Below, in pieces: positions 1 to 12,100 of a stretch of DNA of 36,681 bases. Position numbers and translations under genes: made by a program. Each line of letters opens with the position of its first letter. Within the stretch, counting starts at the first letter, position 1. This DNA comes from Alphaproteobacteria bacterium. GTDB lineage: Bacteria > Pseudomonadota > Alphaproteobacteria > Rickettsiales > UBA998. The notes under the pieces were generated by a model. It had not been told where the DNA came from, made no database searches, and saw only the letters and a list, made by a program, of their open reading frames with translations. Location of the stretch: the NCBI GenBank assembly GCA_004293935.1, contig RDZH01000004.1, positions 1 to 36,681 on the forward strand, given 5' to 3'.

Positions 1-6
1 GACTGT

Positions 7-486
7 TCACAAAGCACCCACCTGTGGGGTGCTTTGTATTCTATGAATGCTTTCATCCCACAGGTGGATGAAAGCGGCAGCAATCAGCTCCTTACGCAGC
101 TCACCACGAGGCAACGCATAGATGCTGGCGTACATCGTCTCATGGCTGATGAGGTAATCGGAATCTTCCTTGCACATGCGTCTGAGCTTACCAGAAATCG
201 CCTGTGGTGACTAGCCCTTCTTCAGCCGCCCAATCACATACGCGCGCAGGCGAGTCCGCTTGCATAATTTGCGTGCGCGCTTGCCTCGCCTGCGCTTGGC
301 AGCACGATCCACCGCAAACGCCGCACTGTAACCGCCGTCATACCCGTAACGCTTCAACTCACGGCTTATCGTGCTGGCAGAACGCCTCAATAGACGGGCA
401 ATCGCACGAATGCCAACATCACGAGCGCGCAGTTCCATCAAACGCGTCCGCTCCCAATCATTCAAATGACAATACACCAAACCCAT
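7..486 (-). pseudogene. IS30-family transposase remnant (N-terminal part, nonsense-interrupted)
   Basis: The first 91 codons (486 down to 214) encode an N-terminal helix-turn-helix of the IS30 transposase type: a short hydrophilic lead, then a segment reading IRAIARLLRRSASTISREL and a basic stretch RAAKRRRGKRARKL. The segment VIGRLKKG is followed by TAG and then SPQAISGKLRRMCKEDSDYL, where IS30 proteins normally have a Trp (KKGWSP), so a TGG to TAG nonsense change is the likely lesion. The frame stays open to a TGA at 7-9. Family-like sequence runs through ISHETMYASIYALPRGELRKELIAA to about position 76, after which a hairpin-rich segment replaces the expected sequence. The catalytic DDE part is absent, so the copy cannot encode an active transposase. 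Which break came first cannot be told. Confidence 0.85.
10..75. repeat. Pair of palindromes with mutually inverted cores
   Basis: Two hairpins lie close together. The first has arms CAAAGCACC/GGTGCTTTG (about 11-37) around a CCACCTGTGG-type core. The second has arms CTTTCATCC/GGATGAAAG (51-75) around CCCACAGGTGG. The two cores are reverse complements of each other while the outer arms differ. They sit exactly where the IS30 transposase frame loses family similarity. There is no T-run, so a simple terminator is not obvious. Confidence 0.6.
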
Positions 487-497
487 AATAACAACAT

Positions 498-545
498 CCT
501 ATATCTGTTACAATATAGGTGTTGCGCTTCAAACTAGAGTCCGTC
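498..545 (-). other. Probable IS30 leader with hairpin and candidate terminal repeat
   Basis: Just upstream of the transposase start is an inverted repeat CCTATAT/ATATAGG (498-519, 8-nt loop). Next to it is a segment beginning GTTGCGCTTCAAACTAGAG that resembles IS30-type terminal repeats from memory. The opposite end of the element is missing, so the terminal repeat cannot be confirmed by pairing. Confidence 0.35.
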
Positions 546-547
546 AA

Positions 548-662
548 GATATACCGCTTATTCGCATTCATATGCTACGCATCTTCATCTGCGAGCGGTC
601 ACTTTAATGTGATATACCGCTTATTCGCATTCATGCTACGCATCTTCATCTGCGAGCGGTAT
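548..662. repeat. Duplicated about 52-bp hairpin repeat overlapping the kinase 3' end
   Basis: Copy 1 (548-600) and copy 2 (611-662) are nearly identical, differing by a 2-nt indel in the middle and at the outermost bases. Each can fold: ATACCGCT pairs with AGCGGTAT, with inner CGCA/TGCG and ATGC/GCAT pairings. Copy 2 contains the stop codon and final codons (PLADEDA) of the histidine kinase gene, so the repeat is partly coding. The arrangement recalls Rickettsiales palindromic elements that enter genes, but no family is assigned. Confidence 0.8.
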
Positions 663-2573
663 ATTATTATCCATTGTTTCTATCAAAATGTTCTTTGAAA
701 AACGCAAAAAGATTTTATGCATGTCATTCTTGCTTGATGCAATCGCCACTTCTCCTTGATAAAGGGAAGCAAGCATACGGGCAAGCGCAAAACATATGGT
801 TTCATGCACTACTCGTGAGGTAATGACGGGCAACGCAGCACGCGATGCGGATAGATCGGCAGATTTGGATGCCCCAAAATCCTGCGTTGAGAATAAATGA
901 TGCGCATCATATTTGATTTCAATCACTAATTCTTTGGAAATCTGCTTATTAAATTCAATATGCGCCGAAATCTCGATTGATGTTCCTTGCACAATATGGG
1001 AGGCAGCACCGCACAATATATTCACCAGCATATGAAGAAAGCGATCCTCATCCACCAACACAGAAGGCATGAATTCATCGGAATGTATTTTAACATTCAC
1101 ATGACGAAATGCAGGTATTTCATGAAATTGGCGTACCGCACGATGCAGAGCAAAATTCACATGCACCACAGTTTCGCGTAAAATCAATGAATTATATTCT
1201 GTTCGCGCAATAAATTTTATATCTTCCAGCATCTGATTCAGATGATGTACACCCACAGAAATTTCATTGACTTGTTCCACATAAGAAGGTGTTCGATGCT
1301 CATAATCGAGCATGTCCAGAATCGATTGATGCACCCTCGCTAAAGGTTTTTGTATATCGTGCATTGTCGTACAAAGAAAATCACTGCGCGCACGTGTGAG
1401 TAATTCTACTGTTTCTTTTGTGCGACCAAGATATTGATTTTTAAGTTTTAACTCATGGGAAACACGTTTTTGCTCTTCAATACACGCGCTTAATTTGCTT
1501 ATATAGTTGCCTAATTGCTCAATTTCCAGCGATCCACCTCGTGGCATATAGGAAGAGCCTTTGCCTGAAATGATATTTTTGGCAACTTCCGATAGATGTT
1601 CAATAGGATAGATAAGGCGCGTGCGAATCAACCATAATAAAATGAATAAAAATCCTGCTAGCACCAAAATTTGCATCATGCGCGCTTTGAGTAGAGAGAT
1701 GATTTCATCATTGAAATATTGGTAATCATAGGTAATACAAAAGAGGTAGGGGTGATATTCTGATTTTTGATACAAAGCAAAAGAGAGATGCCTACGCATA
1801 ATAGAAGGCATCGATAAAATCTCAGAATCCGATGTGTGTTCTGCTGCTTTATAAAACTTGGCAAGAATATCTTCATTGAGAGGAGTAACGCTATCATCGC
1901 TTTGTGCACTGTCCGTCACAAACGTCAATGTATTCGTGTACATCGCAAAATTCACGCCTTTTTTCTGTATAACAGACTGCATCTTATGCGTTAATTCTTG
2001 AATATCAAACGTTATCGTAAGCACACCAATAAATACGCCTTGTATATCCGTAATCCCTAAGCTAATCGGAAGAAACCATTGCTCCCCCTGCATCCCTTGT
2101 ATTGGACGACCAATATGAGCGCGCCATGGTGCAGTCAATGCTTTTTTGATATGATCGCGATCTGCCACCGTATAAGGCACATCCAAAACACCATATTTAC
2201 TCGTATTGATCACGTTTAGATCGGCATTGACCCACATCAATTCATAAAAGGGGTTATCCTTGCCACCCGCATGAAATGATCCTAAAAGAGTCGCCATTTT
2301 TTGGGGATTATGGGTATAATCATCATGCACTAATTGACGCGCTAACGATTCCAGCACATAAGAGGCAAAATTCGTTTCTGTATGAAAGGTGCGATCAATA
2401 CGATAATGCTCTTCTTTTAAGCTATTGACCGTTTCATGGGCATAATAATCATGGGTTTTATACGCAACAGCACAACCAACAAAAACTAAGACCACAAAAA
2501 TGATCAAAAACATGAAAATAAAATCACGTACAATGGTTGCTTTTTTTGGATAAGGATACATAAGCCCCATCAT
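636..2573 (-). CDS. Membrane sensor histidine kinase with Cache-like sensor and degenerate ATPase domain
   Basis: The chosen start (ATG 2573, or 2570) has GAGGG five to eight bases upstream. The longer open frame to 2771 would run through the promoter and start of the divergent gene. From this start (645 aa) a membrane segment at about 18-38 is followed by an extracytoplasmic region of about 260 residues resembling Cache sensors (FYELMWVNADLNVINTS, GEQWFLPISLGI). A second membrane segment lies at about 300-317, then a HAMP-like stretch and coiled coil. The DHp helix carries HDIQKPL with the phospho-acceptor His at about 405. The ATP-binding part is weak: a partial N-box (LVNILCGAASH) lacks the usual NAxK, and no DxGxG or GxGLG boxes are seen. 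The C-terminus is supplied by the 611-662 repeat. It could be a low-activity kinase, a phosphatase or a pseudokinase. No partner regulator is adjacent. Confidence 0.85.
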   Translation of the reverse strand: MMGLMYPYPKKATIVRDFIFMFLIIFVVLVFVGCAVAYKTHDYYAHETVNSLKEEHYRIDRTFHTETNFASYVLESLARQLVHDDYTHNPQKMATLLGSFHAGGKDNPFYELMWVNADLNVINTSKYGVLDVPYTVADRDHIKKALTAPWRAHIGRPIQGMQGEQWFLPISLGITDIQGVFIGVLTITFDIQELTHKMQSVIQKKGVNFAMYTNTLTFVTDSAQSDDSVTPLNEDILAKFYKAAEHTSDSEILSMPSIMRRHLSFALYQKSEYHPYLFCITYDYQYFNDEIISLLKARMMQILVLAGFLFILLWLIRTRLIYPIEHLSEVAKNIISGKGSSYMPRGGSLEIEQLGNYISKLSACIEEQKRVSHELKLKNQYLGRTKETVELLTRARSDFLCTTMHDIQKPLARVHQSILDMLDYEHRTPSYVEQVNEISVGVHHLNQMLEDIKFIARTEYNSLILRETVVHVNFALHRAVRQFHEIPAFRHVNVKIHSDEFMPSVLVDEDRFLHMLVNILCGAASHIVQGTSIEISAHIEFNKQISKELVIEIKYDAHHLFSTQDFGASKSADLSASRAALPVITSRVVHETICFALARMLASLYQGEVAIASSKNDMHKIFLRFSKNILIETMDNNIPLADEDA

Positions 2574-2681
2574 AGTCACCCTCACATGAAGATTAATAGT
2601 ATAAAATGAAGATAAAAATAATTTTTTTGTGATATTATGATAAAAGGGTGCAAAGATACATCGAACAATACGGGGTTTTTC

Positions 2682-2927
2682 ATGTCTATCTACGAATTTA
2701 TTGGTTATACGGGAACTTTGATTCTTGTGATTTGCTATCTTCTCATACAATCTGGTCGTTGGGATCCCCAAGAACTACGCGTCCCGTTATGCAATGGGAT
2801 TGGTGCATCATTCATCTTAGTATCCCTCTATGAACAACCTAATATGCCCTCTATTGTTATAGAACTCATTTGGATGAGCATCAGCGTCTATGGGATTCTT
2901 CGCTGCATACGCAAGAAACGTCAATAG
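2682..2927 (+). CDS. Small membrane protein resembling the CBU_0592 family
   Basis: This 81-residue protein begins MSIYEFIGYTGTLILVICYLL and shows three hydrophobic segments (about 7-24, 36-46 and 56-74) with a basic tail RCIRKKRQ. The length and the opening IGYTGTLILVICYLL resemble small CBU_0592-type membrane proteins of unknown function. The ATG at 2682 is preferred over 2637 because the earlier codons are hydrophilic and unlike the family; no strong ribosome-binding site precedes it. The divergent kinase starts 108 bp away, so they share a promoter region. No function can be assigned. Confidence 0.7.
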   Translation: MSIYEFIGYTGTLILVICYLLIQSGRWDPQELRVPLCNGIGASFILVSLYEQPNMPSIVIELIWMSISVYGILRCIRKKRQ

Positions 2928-3011
2928 CATTATAGAGTATGTCTATATAAATTTTTGATCATAGTTGCATATTCCTCTTGCGTTGTGAGATAAGGCACGT
3001 CATATTCATGA

Positions 3012-5844
<2,833 letters not shown>

Positions 5845-5858
5845 CGAAAAAATCACGA

Positions 5859-6365
5859 TCACGGCGCAGCAAAATGAGCTTTCAATGCATCACTAACATT
5901 AGGAGATACAAACGCCTCCACCGATGCACCAAGGCGAGCAATTTGCTTCACAAAACGCGAAGAAACAAAATGTGTGGATTCCGAAGCGGTTAGAAAGATA
6001 GTTTCAATATGTGGGGCAAGTTTAGAATTGACACACGCCATCTGAAATTCATATTCAAAATCAGATACCGCACGCAAGCCTCGTATCAACACATGCGCTC
6101 CTTGCTCTTGCGCAAAATTGGCAAGCAACCCTGAAAAGCTGCACACACGTACACGCCGTGCATCGTCTCCCAAATAGGTGCGCACATCTTCACACACCAA
6201 AGCTGCACGTTCATCCAAAGAAAAGATTGGCTGTTTCCCTGTATCCAATGCTACCGCTACCACCAATTCATCAACCACACGCAAAGCACGGGTGATAATA
6301 TCCATATGCCCTTTCGTGATGGGGTCAAATGTTCCGGGATAAACACCGATTGAGGTTGGTTGCAT
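5859..6365 (-). CDS. coaD: Phosphopantetheine adenylyltransferase CoaD
   Basis: CoaD transfers AMP to 4'-phosphopantetheine, the penultimate step of coenzyme A synthesis. The 168-residue protein carries the nucleotidyltransferase motif GTFDPITKGH (11-20, the T/HxGH signature), the substrate-binding segment LIRGLRAVSDFEYEFQM and the C-terminal signature FVSSRFVKQIA. It starts three bases after the gyrA stop, so the two are almost certainly co-transcribed; gyrA-coaD adjacency recurs in Alphaproteobacteria. It ends tail to tail with the BASS transporter. Confidence 0.97.
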   Translation of the reverse strand: MQPTSIGVYPGTFDPITKGHMDIITRALRVVDELVVAVALDTGKQPIFSLDERAALVCEDVRTYLGDDARRVRVCSFSGLLANFAQEQGAHVLIRGLRAVSDFEYEFQMACVNSKLAPHIETIFLTASESTHFVSSRFVKQIARLGASVEAFVSPNVSDALKAHFAAP

Positions 6366-6368
6366 AGA

Positions 6369-9083
6369 TTATTCTTCCTCCTCATCATCGGTGGCGTTTT
6401 GTACCATCGATGCAGCAATACGCACAGCAGATACCACATATTCATCTTGTGCGACACTGAATAACCGCACTCCTTGCGCCGCACGCCCCGTTATGCGAAT
6501 CTGATCAACCGAACAACGAATAATTTTAGCGGCGTTGGTCATCAAAATCAACTGATCACCTTGTTCCACAGGGAAACTTGCAACCACAGCACCATTACGT
6601 TCATTGGTTGGAATGGTAGTAATCCCCTGCCCTCCACGTCCTGCCATGCGATATTCATAGGAAGAAGTTCGCTTGCCATAGCCTTTGGCTGTGACGCTTA
6701 AAATCAGTTGTTCACGCTCTAACATCTGCGCAAAACGGGCATCGCTCAACTCGTAGGAGGTGATTTCATCATCCGCATCATCGCTTGGGGCTGTAGCTTC
6801 AGCTTCATCTTCTGCACCACGGCGCAACTGATTTGCTTTTTTCACAAATGCTGCACGTTCTTCTGATTCCGTTTCCCCGCCATGCGTAATGATCGACATG
6901 GATACAACGCGATCACCTTCCGCAAGTTTAATCGCACGCACTCCTTGTGAATCACGCCCCGCAAAGACACGAATAGCATCCACGGCAAAGCGAATCGCCT
7001 TACCATATTCAGTAGCAAGCAACACATCTTGATCAGGGGAGCATACATGCACCGCCACCAATTCTTCCCCTGCGCCAAGTTTCATGGCAATTTTACCATT
7101 GCTTTGAATGCGGTGGAAATCAGAAAGATCATTCCGACGAATCGTACCAAAGGAGGTGGCAAACATAATATGCAGATCATTCCATTTGGTTTCATCTTCA
7201 GGCATCGGCATAAAGGTGTTAATGCGCTCACCTTCCTTCAGCGGGAAGACGTTGATCATCGCCTTGCCTTTCGTGGTAGGCGTACCAAGCGGGAGGTTAT
7301 AGACTTTCAGACGGTACACCGTGCCGTAATTAGAGAAGAACAATACGGGCGTATGCGTATTGGCAACAAATAGTGCCTCAATCACATCTTCATCCTTCAT
7401 GCTCATGCCCGAACGCCCCTTGCCACCGCGCTTTTGCGCACGATAAGTATCAAGTGGCACGCGCTTAATATAGCCACCGCTGGTGACAGTCACCACCATA
7501 TCTTCTTGCTGAATCAGGCTCTCCATATCCGCCTCAAACTCCGCATCTTCAATAGTAGTACGACGCGGCACAGCAAATTGCGCCTTCACTTCCAGCAATT
7601 CTGCTTTCATGATGTCCATACGTTCCGTTTGCGATGCCAATATCTGCAAATAACGGGTAATTGCTTCACCTAGTTCAGTAAGTTCTTCATGGATTTTATC
7701 GCGCTCCAAGCCTGTGAGTCGTTGTAGGCGCAATTCAAGAATCGCTTTCGCTTGCTCATCAGTAAACCGTATCAGATTGCCATCAAGATAATTACGGCGG
7801 TCATCCACCAAAGCGAGTAATGACAACACATCGGAAGCATCCCAACTACGCGCCATCAATTCTTCTTTTGCAACGTGCGGATTGGGCGCATTACGAATCA
7901 CCGCAATCACTTCATCAATATTCGCTACAGCAATCGCTAAGCCAAGCAATAAATGTGCTTTATCACGCGTTTTATTCAATAAATAGGTAGTACGGCGGAT
8001 AATCACTTCTTCACGGAAGGCAATGAATGCACGCAAAATATCTAACGTGCTTAATTGCTGTGGTGCGCCATGATGCAACGCCAAGCTATTAACCCCAAAA
8101 GATGTTTGCAGTGGCGTATAGCTATAGAGCTGGCTCAAGACCACATCAGGGATCGCATCGCGCTTCACTTCAATCACCACGCGCACACCGCTTTTATCCG
8201 ATTCATCGCGCAAATCAGAAATGCCCTCAATTTTCTTATCGCGCACCAATTCTGCAATACGCTCCACAAAACGCGCCTTATTCACTTGATAGGGCATTTC
8301 CGTGACAATGATAGCGGTGCGCTTATTGGGCAGCTCTTCAAACTCAGTACGTCCACGCATGATGACTGATCCACGCCCTGTGCGTGCAGCATTGTAGCTC
8401 CCCGAACGCCCAAGAATAATGCCCCCCGTAGGGAAATCAGGAGCAGGGATCAAGCGCACCACATCATCGATTGTCGCATTGGGGTGATTAATCACATAGC
8501 AGGTTGCATCCACAACTTCACCAAGATTGTGAGGCGGGATATTGGTTGCCATCCCCACAGCAATCCCCCCCGCACCATTGACCAAGATATTAGGAAAGCG
8601 TGCAGGAAGCACACGCGGTTCACGTTCCGATCCATCATAATTTTCTTGAAAATCAACCGTGTCTTTGTCCGTATCTTCCAATAATCCTTGCTGAGAAATA
8701 CGCGCCAAACGTGATTCCGTATAACGCATCGCCGCAGGAGGATCGCCATCCATCGAACCGAAGTTCCCCTGCCCATCAATCAGCATCGATGACATCGAGA
8801 ACGGTTGCGCCATACGCACCAACGCATCATAAATCGCGCTGTCACCGTGTGGGTGATATTTACCCATCACTTCCCCGACAATACGGGCAGATTTTTTATA
8901 GGGTCGATTATAATCACAGCCCGATTCATGCATCGCATAGAGAATACGACGATGCACTGGCTTCAAACCATCACGCACATCAGGCAATGCCCGCGATACG
9001 ATGACACTCATCGCATAATCAAGATAAGAACGCTTCATTTCGCGTTCAATAGAAATGGTTTGTATCGAACTATGGTCGCTCAC
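6369..9083 (-). CDS. gyrA: DNA gyrase subunit A
   Basis: GyrA is the breakage-reunion subunit of gyrase, which introduces negative supercoils with GyrB. The start is GTG at 9083 with AGGA seven bases upstream. The winged-helix domain contains [11 protein letters not shown]; the positions matching E. coli Ser83 and Asp87 are Ser82 and Asp86, the usual quinolone-sensitive residues. The catalytic Tyr is at 121 (AMRYTESR). The C-terminal wrapping domain carries a GyrA box reading QKRGGKG. Length (904 aa) is normal. The C-terminal domain holds an acidic, low-complexity insertion ([17 protein letters not shown]) and the protein ends DDEEEE. The stop lies three bases before coaD. Confidence 0.99.
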   Translation of the reverse strand: MSDHSSIQTISIEREMKRSYLDYAMSVIVSRALPDVRDGLKPVHRRILYAMHESGCDYNRPYKKSARIVGEVMGKYHPHGDSAIYDALVRMAQPFSMSSMLIDGQGNFGSMDGDPPAAMRYTESRLARISQQGLLEDTDKDTVDFQENYDGSEREPRVLPARFPNILVNGAGGIAVGMATNIPPHNLGEVVDATCYVINHPNATIDDVVRLIPAPDFPTGGIILGRSGSYNAARTGRGSVIMRGRTEFEELPNKRTAIIVTEMPYQVNKARFVERIAELVRDKKIEGISDLRDESDKSGVRVVIEVKRDAIPDVVLSQLYSYTPLQTSFGVNSLALHHGAPQQLSTLDILRAFIAFREEVIIRRTTYLLNKTRDKAHLLLGLAIAVANIDEVIAVIRNAPNPHVAKEELMARSWDASDVLSLLALVDDRRNYLDGNLIRFTDEQAKAILELRLQRLTGLERDKIHEELTELGEAITRYLQILASQTERMDIMKAELLEVKAQFAVPRRTTIEDAEFEADMESLIQQEDMVVTVTSGGYIKRVPLDTYRAQKRGGKGRSGMSMKDEDVIEALFVANTHTPVLFFSNYGTVYRLKVYNLPLGTPTTKGKAMINVFPLKEGERINTFMPMPEDETKWNDLHIMFATSFGTIRRNDLSDFHRIQSNGKIAMKLGAGEELVAVHVCSPDQDVLLATEYGKAIRFAVDAIRVFAGRDSQGVRAIKLAEGDRVVSMSIITHGGETESEERAAFVKKANQLRRGAEDEAEATAPSDDADDEITSYELSDARFAQMLEREQLILSVTAKGYGKRTSSYEYRMAGRGGQGITTIPTNERNGAVVASFPVEQGDQLILMTNAAKIIRCSVDQIRITGRAAQGVRLFSVAQDEYVVSAVRIAASMVQNATDDEEEE

Positions 9084-9163
9084 GCTTATATCCTATGAAA
9101 TATGGTAGAGCGTACCATACACCACACGATCATCTGACGCAATGATAAATTTAGAACCTGCCT

Positions 9164-12100
9164 CTAGTCGTTTGGAACAAAGCGTATCGTTGCAAGTTTA
9201 CGCAACAACACCACAAACATCGAAAGTGTCGGCGTGGTTGCGGTTTTGAGATCATGCACCATGCGACGATAACGCTCAATTTCGCCTTCATTGACACGTT
9301 CCCACAACTGCATTGCTTCATCAATCGATGCACCTTGCGCTAACCCTTCCATGATGCAGGAGGTCAAACGCCGTTGTTCTTCATAGAGTTCATTAATCAC
9401 ATTGCGCACCGCCAAGCGATCCCATGATGTTTCCGCAGAAAGAAGGGATACGGCATGACGCAGCCCATCCAATTCAAGGCGCGCATCGACATCAAAATAA
9501 ATAGTTCCAATAGCGCGTTGTTGATGCGGACTTTGCTGATCCAACAACACAATATCACTCGCTGCCAATAAAATATCCAGCATAGCAAGACGCTTCGCCA
9601 CTTCATGCGGAATATGTTGCTGCTCAAGAGATGTGATTTTTTCTTCACACTGAAGCGTCATGGATTGTGAGATAAAATGTTGATATTCCTGACGATACGA
9701 CTCCATCGCAGGATGAAAATCACGGATCACTCCTTCCATATCTAATGGTTGTGGCATATTGTTCAAAAACCATACACTCATGCGCTCAAGAAAGGCAGTC
9801 ACCTCCATAAAGAGCTGTATTTGCACGCTGCTTTCTACTTTATTGGGCAATGCTTCAATCGCTTCCCACAAACTATCCAACTGGAATAATTCTTGCGTCA
9901 CCACATACGCACGCACGATATTACACACATCATGCCCCGTATCATGCTTGATGGTATCGATATAGGTAATACCCGCACGATTCACGATCTCATTCGTCAG
10001 TGACGTTGCAATAATTTCACGGCGCAAGGGATGATCAATCAAGATAGTGGGCATAGATTCTTGCATCGCTTCAGGGAAATAACGCAATAAGCGCGTATTA
10101 AAAGCACATGAATCAAGCAATGATGATTGCGACAACACACCATAGAGCGCGATTTTGCTATAGGCAAGCAATATGGCAAGTTCTGGACGCGTTAAGGTCG
10201 CCCCATTGGCTTTCAAGGCATCAATCTCTTTCGGATTCGGCAAAAATTCTACCGCTCGATCCAATATCGCTTCCTGCTCTAACGTCAGCATATAACGTGC
10301 ATAGACTTCCAACATTTCTTTTGCACGCGCTTGTGCCATGCTTAATGCTTGGTTTTGTTGACGATTATCTTCAAGCACTAATTCAGCAACGCGATCGGTC
10401 ATACGTGCCAAAAGCGGGTTGCGATCCGCTTCATTCATCGCACCTTTGCTGATGGCATGGGTAAGCGCGATTTTGATGTTCACTTCATGATCAGAGCAAT
10501 CGACACCTGCGGAATTATCAATGGCATCCGTATTGATGCGCCCACCAAGACGCGCATATTCGCTTCTGCCAAGTTGGGTAAAACCAAGATTACCTCCCTC
10601 ACCCACCACACGACAACGCAATTCATCGCCATTAATGCGCACCGCATTATTACTTGGATCACCCACCATTTCATGCGTTTCATTGCGTGATTTAACATAT
10701 GTTCCAATGCCACCATTCCATAATAAATCAACAGGTGCTTGCAGCATCACGCGGATAAGTTCATGCGGGGTCAATTCTTTTGCATTCGTGCCAAGCAGTT
10801 GCTGTATTTCTGGCGTAAGGATAATCGTTTTGGCACTACGCAAAAAGACCCCTCCCCCCTGTGAAATGAGTGCTGCATCATAGCCATCCCAACTACCTCG
10901 CGCTATATCAAATAAGCGTTTGCGCTCATGATAGGAGACCATAGGATCGGGAGTAGGATCAAGAAAAATATGCATATGGTTGAACGCGCCCACCAACGCA
11001 ATCTGCTGAGAGAGCAACATCCCATTCCCAAAGACATCGCCCGACATATCACCAATACCCATGACAGTGAATGGTTGCGTATGAATATCTCTACCCATTT
11101 CTTGAAAGTGACGCTCCACAGAAACCCAACCACCACGCGCCGTGATCGCCATTTTCTTATGATCATAGCCCACAGAACCACCTGAGGCAAAGGCATCACC
11201 CAACCAAAAGCCATAAGAGTGCGCAATAGCATTGGCAATATCGGAGAAGGTTGCTGTGCCTTTATCGGCTGCTACCACTAAATAGGGATCATCCTCATCA
11301 TAGCGCACCACATTATGCGGCACAATAATGGCATCTGCACGACGATTATCGGTAATATCAAGCAATCCTGATAGGAACTGCGTATAACTCGCAATGGCTG
11401 CCTGCACTTTGGCATCACGATCCATCCCATCCATTGATTGCTTCACCACAAAGCCACCTTTAGATCCTGTGGGGACAATCACCGTATTTTTAACACGCTG
11501 CGCCTTCATCAAGCCCAACACTTCGGTGCGGAAATCTTCATGACGATCCGACCAACGCAAGCCACCACGTGCAACCAATCCACCACGCAAATGAATACCT
11601 TCTGTTGCAAGTGAATAGACAAAGATTTCACGAAACGGACGAGGCAATGGTAAATCTGGCACGGCAAGCGAATCAAACTTAAAGGATAGATAAGGCTTCA
11701 CATTACCATCTGCATCTTGTTGATACGCATTGGTTCGTAATGTTGCTTGTATTGTTTCTGCGAAAAAACGTAAGATTCTATCTTCTGCAAGATTATCCAC
11801 ATGGGTGAGTGCGTGCATCACATGCTCATAACAATGGTGCAGCATCGTCTTATCATGCGTTTGCGGATGAAAGCGTGCTTCAAATAACGCAATTAGTTGC
11901 GCTGCAATGGTTGCATGTTTGCACAACGCCTGATCAATATAGGCTTCAGAATAACCAAGCCCTGCTTGTTTGGCATAACGTGTATAGGCACGCAAAATCG
12001 TAATATGGCGGGTGTTCAACCCTGCCCGAAGCGCAAGGCTGTTGAGAATATCATTCTCTGTCGCACCTGACCACACATGTTCCAACACCTCTTCAAGCAA

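Noticed and set aside
8055-8369. Open frames antisense to gyrA and to the glutamate dehydrogenase gene
   Set aside because: They are Arg/His-rich translations typical of shadows opposite strongly coding sequence, without start signals.
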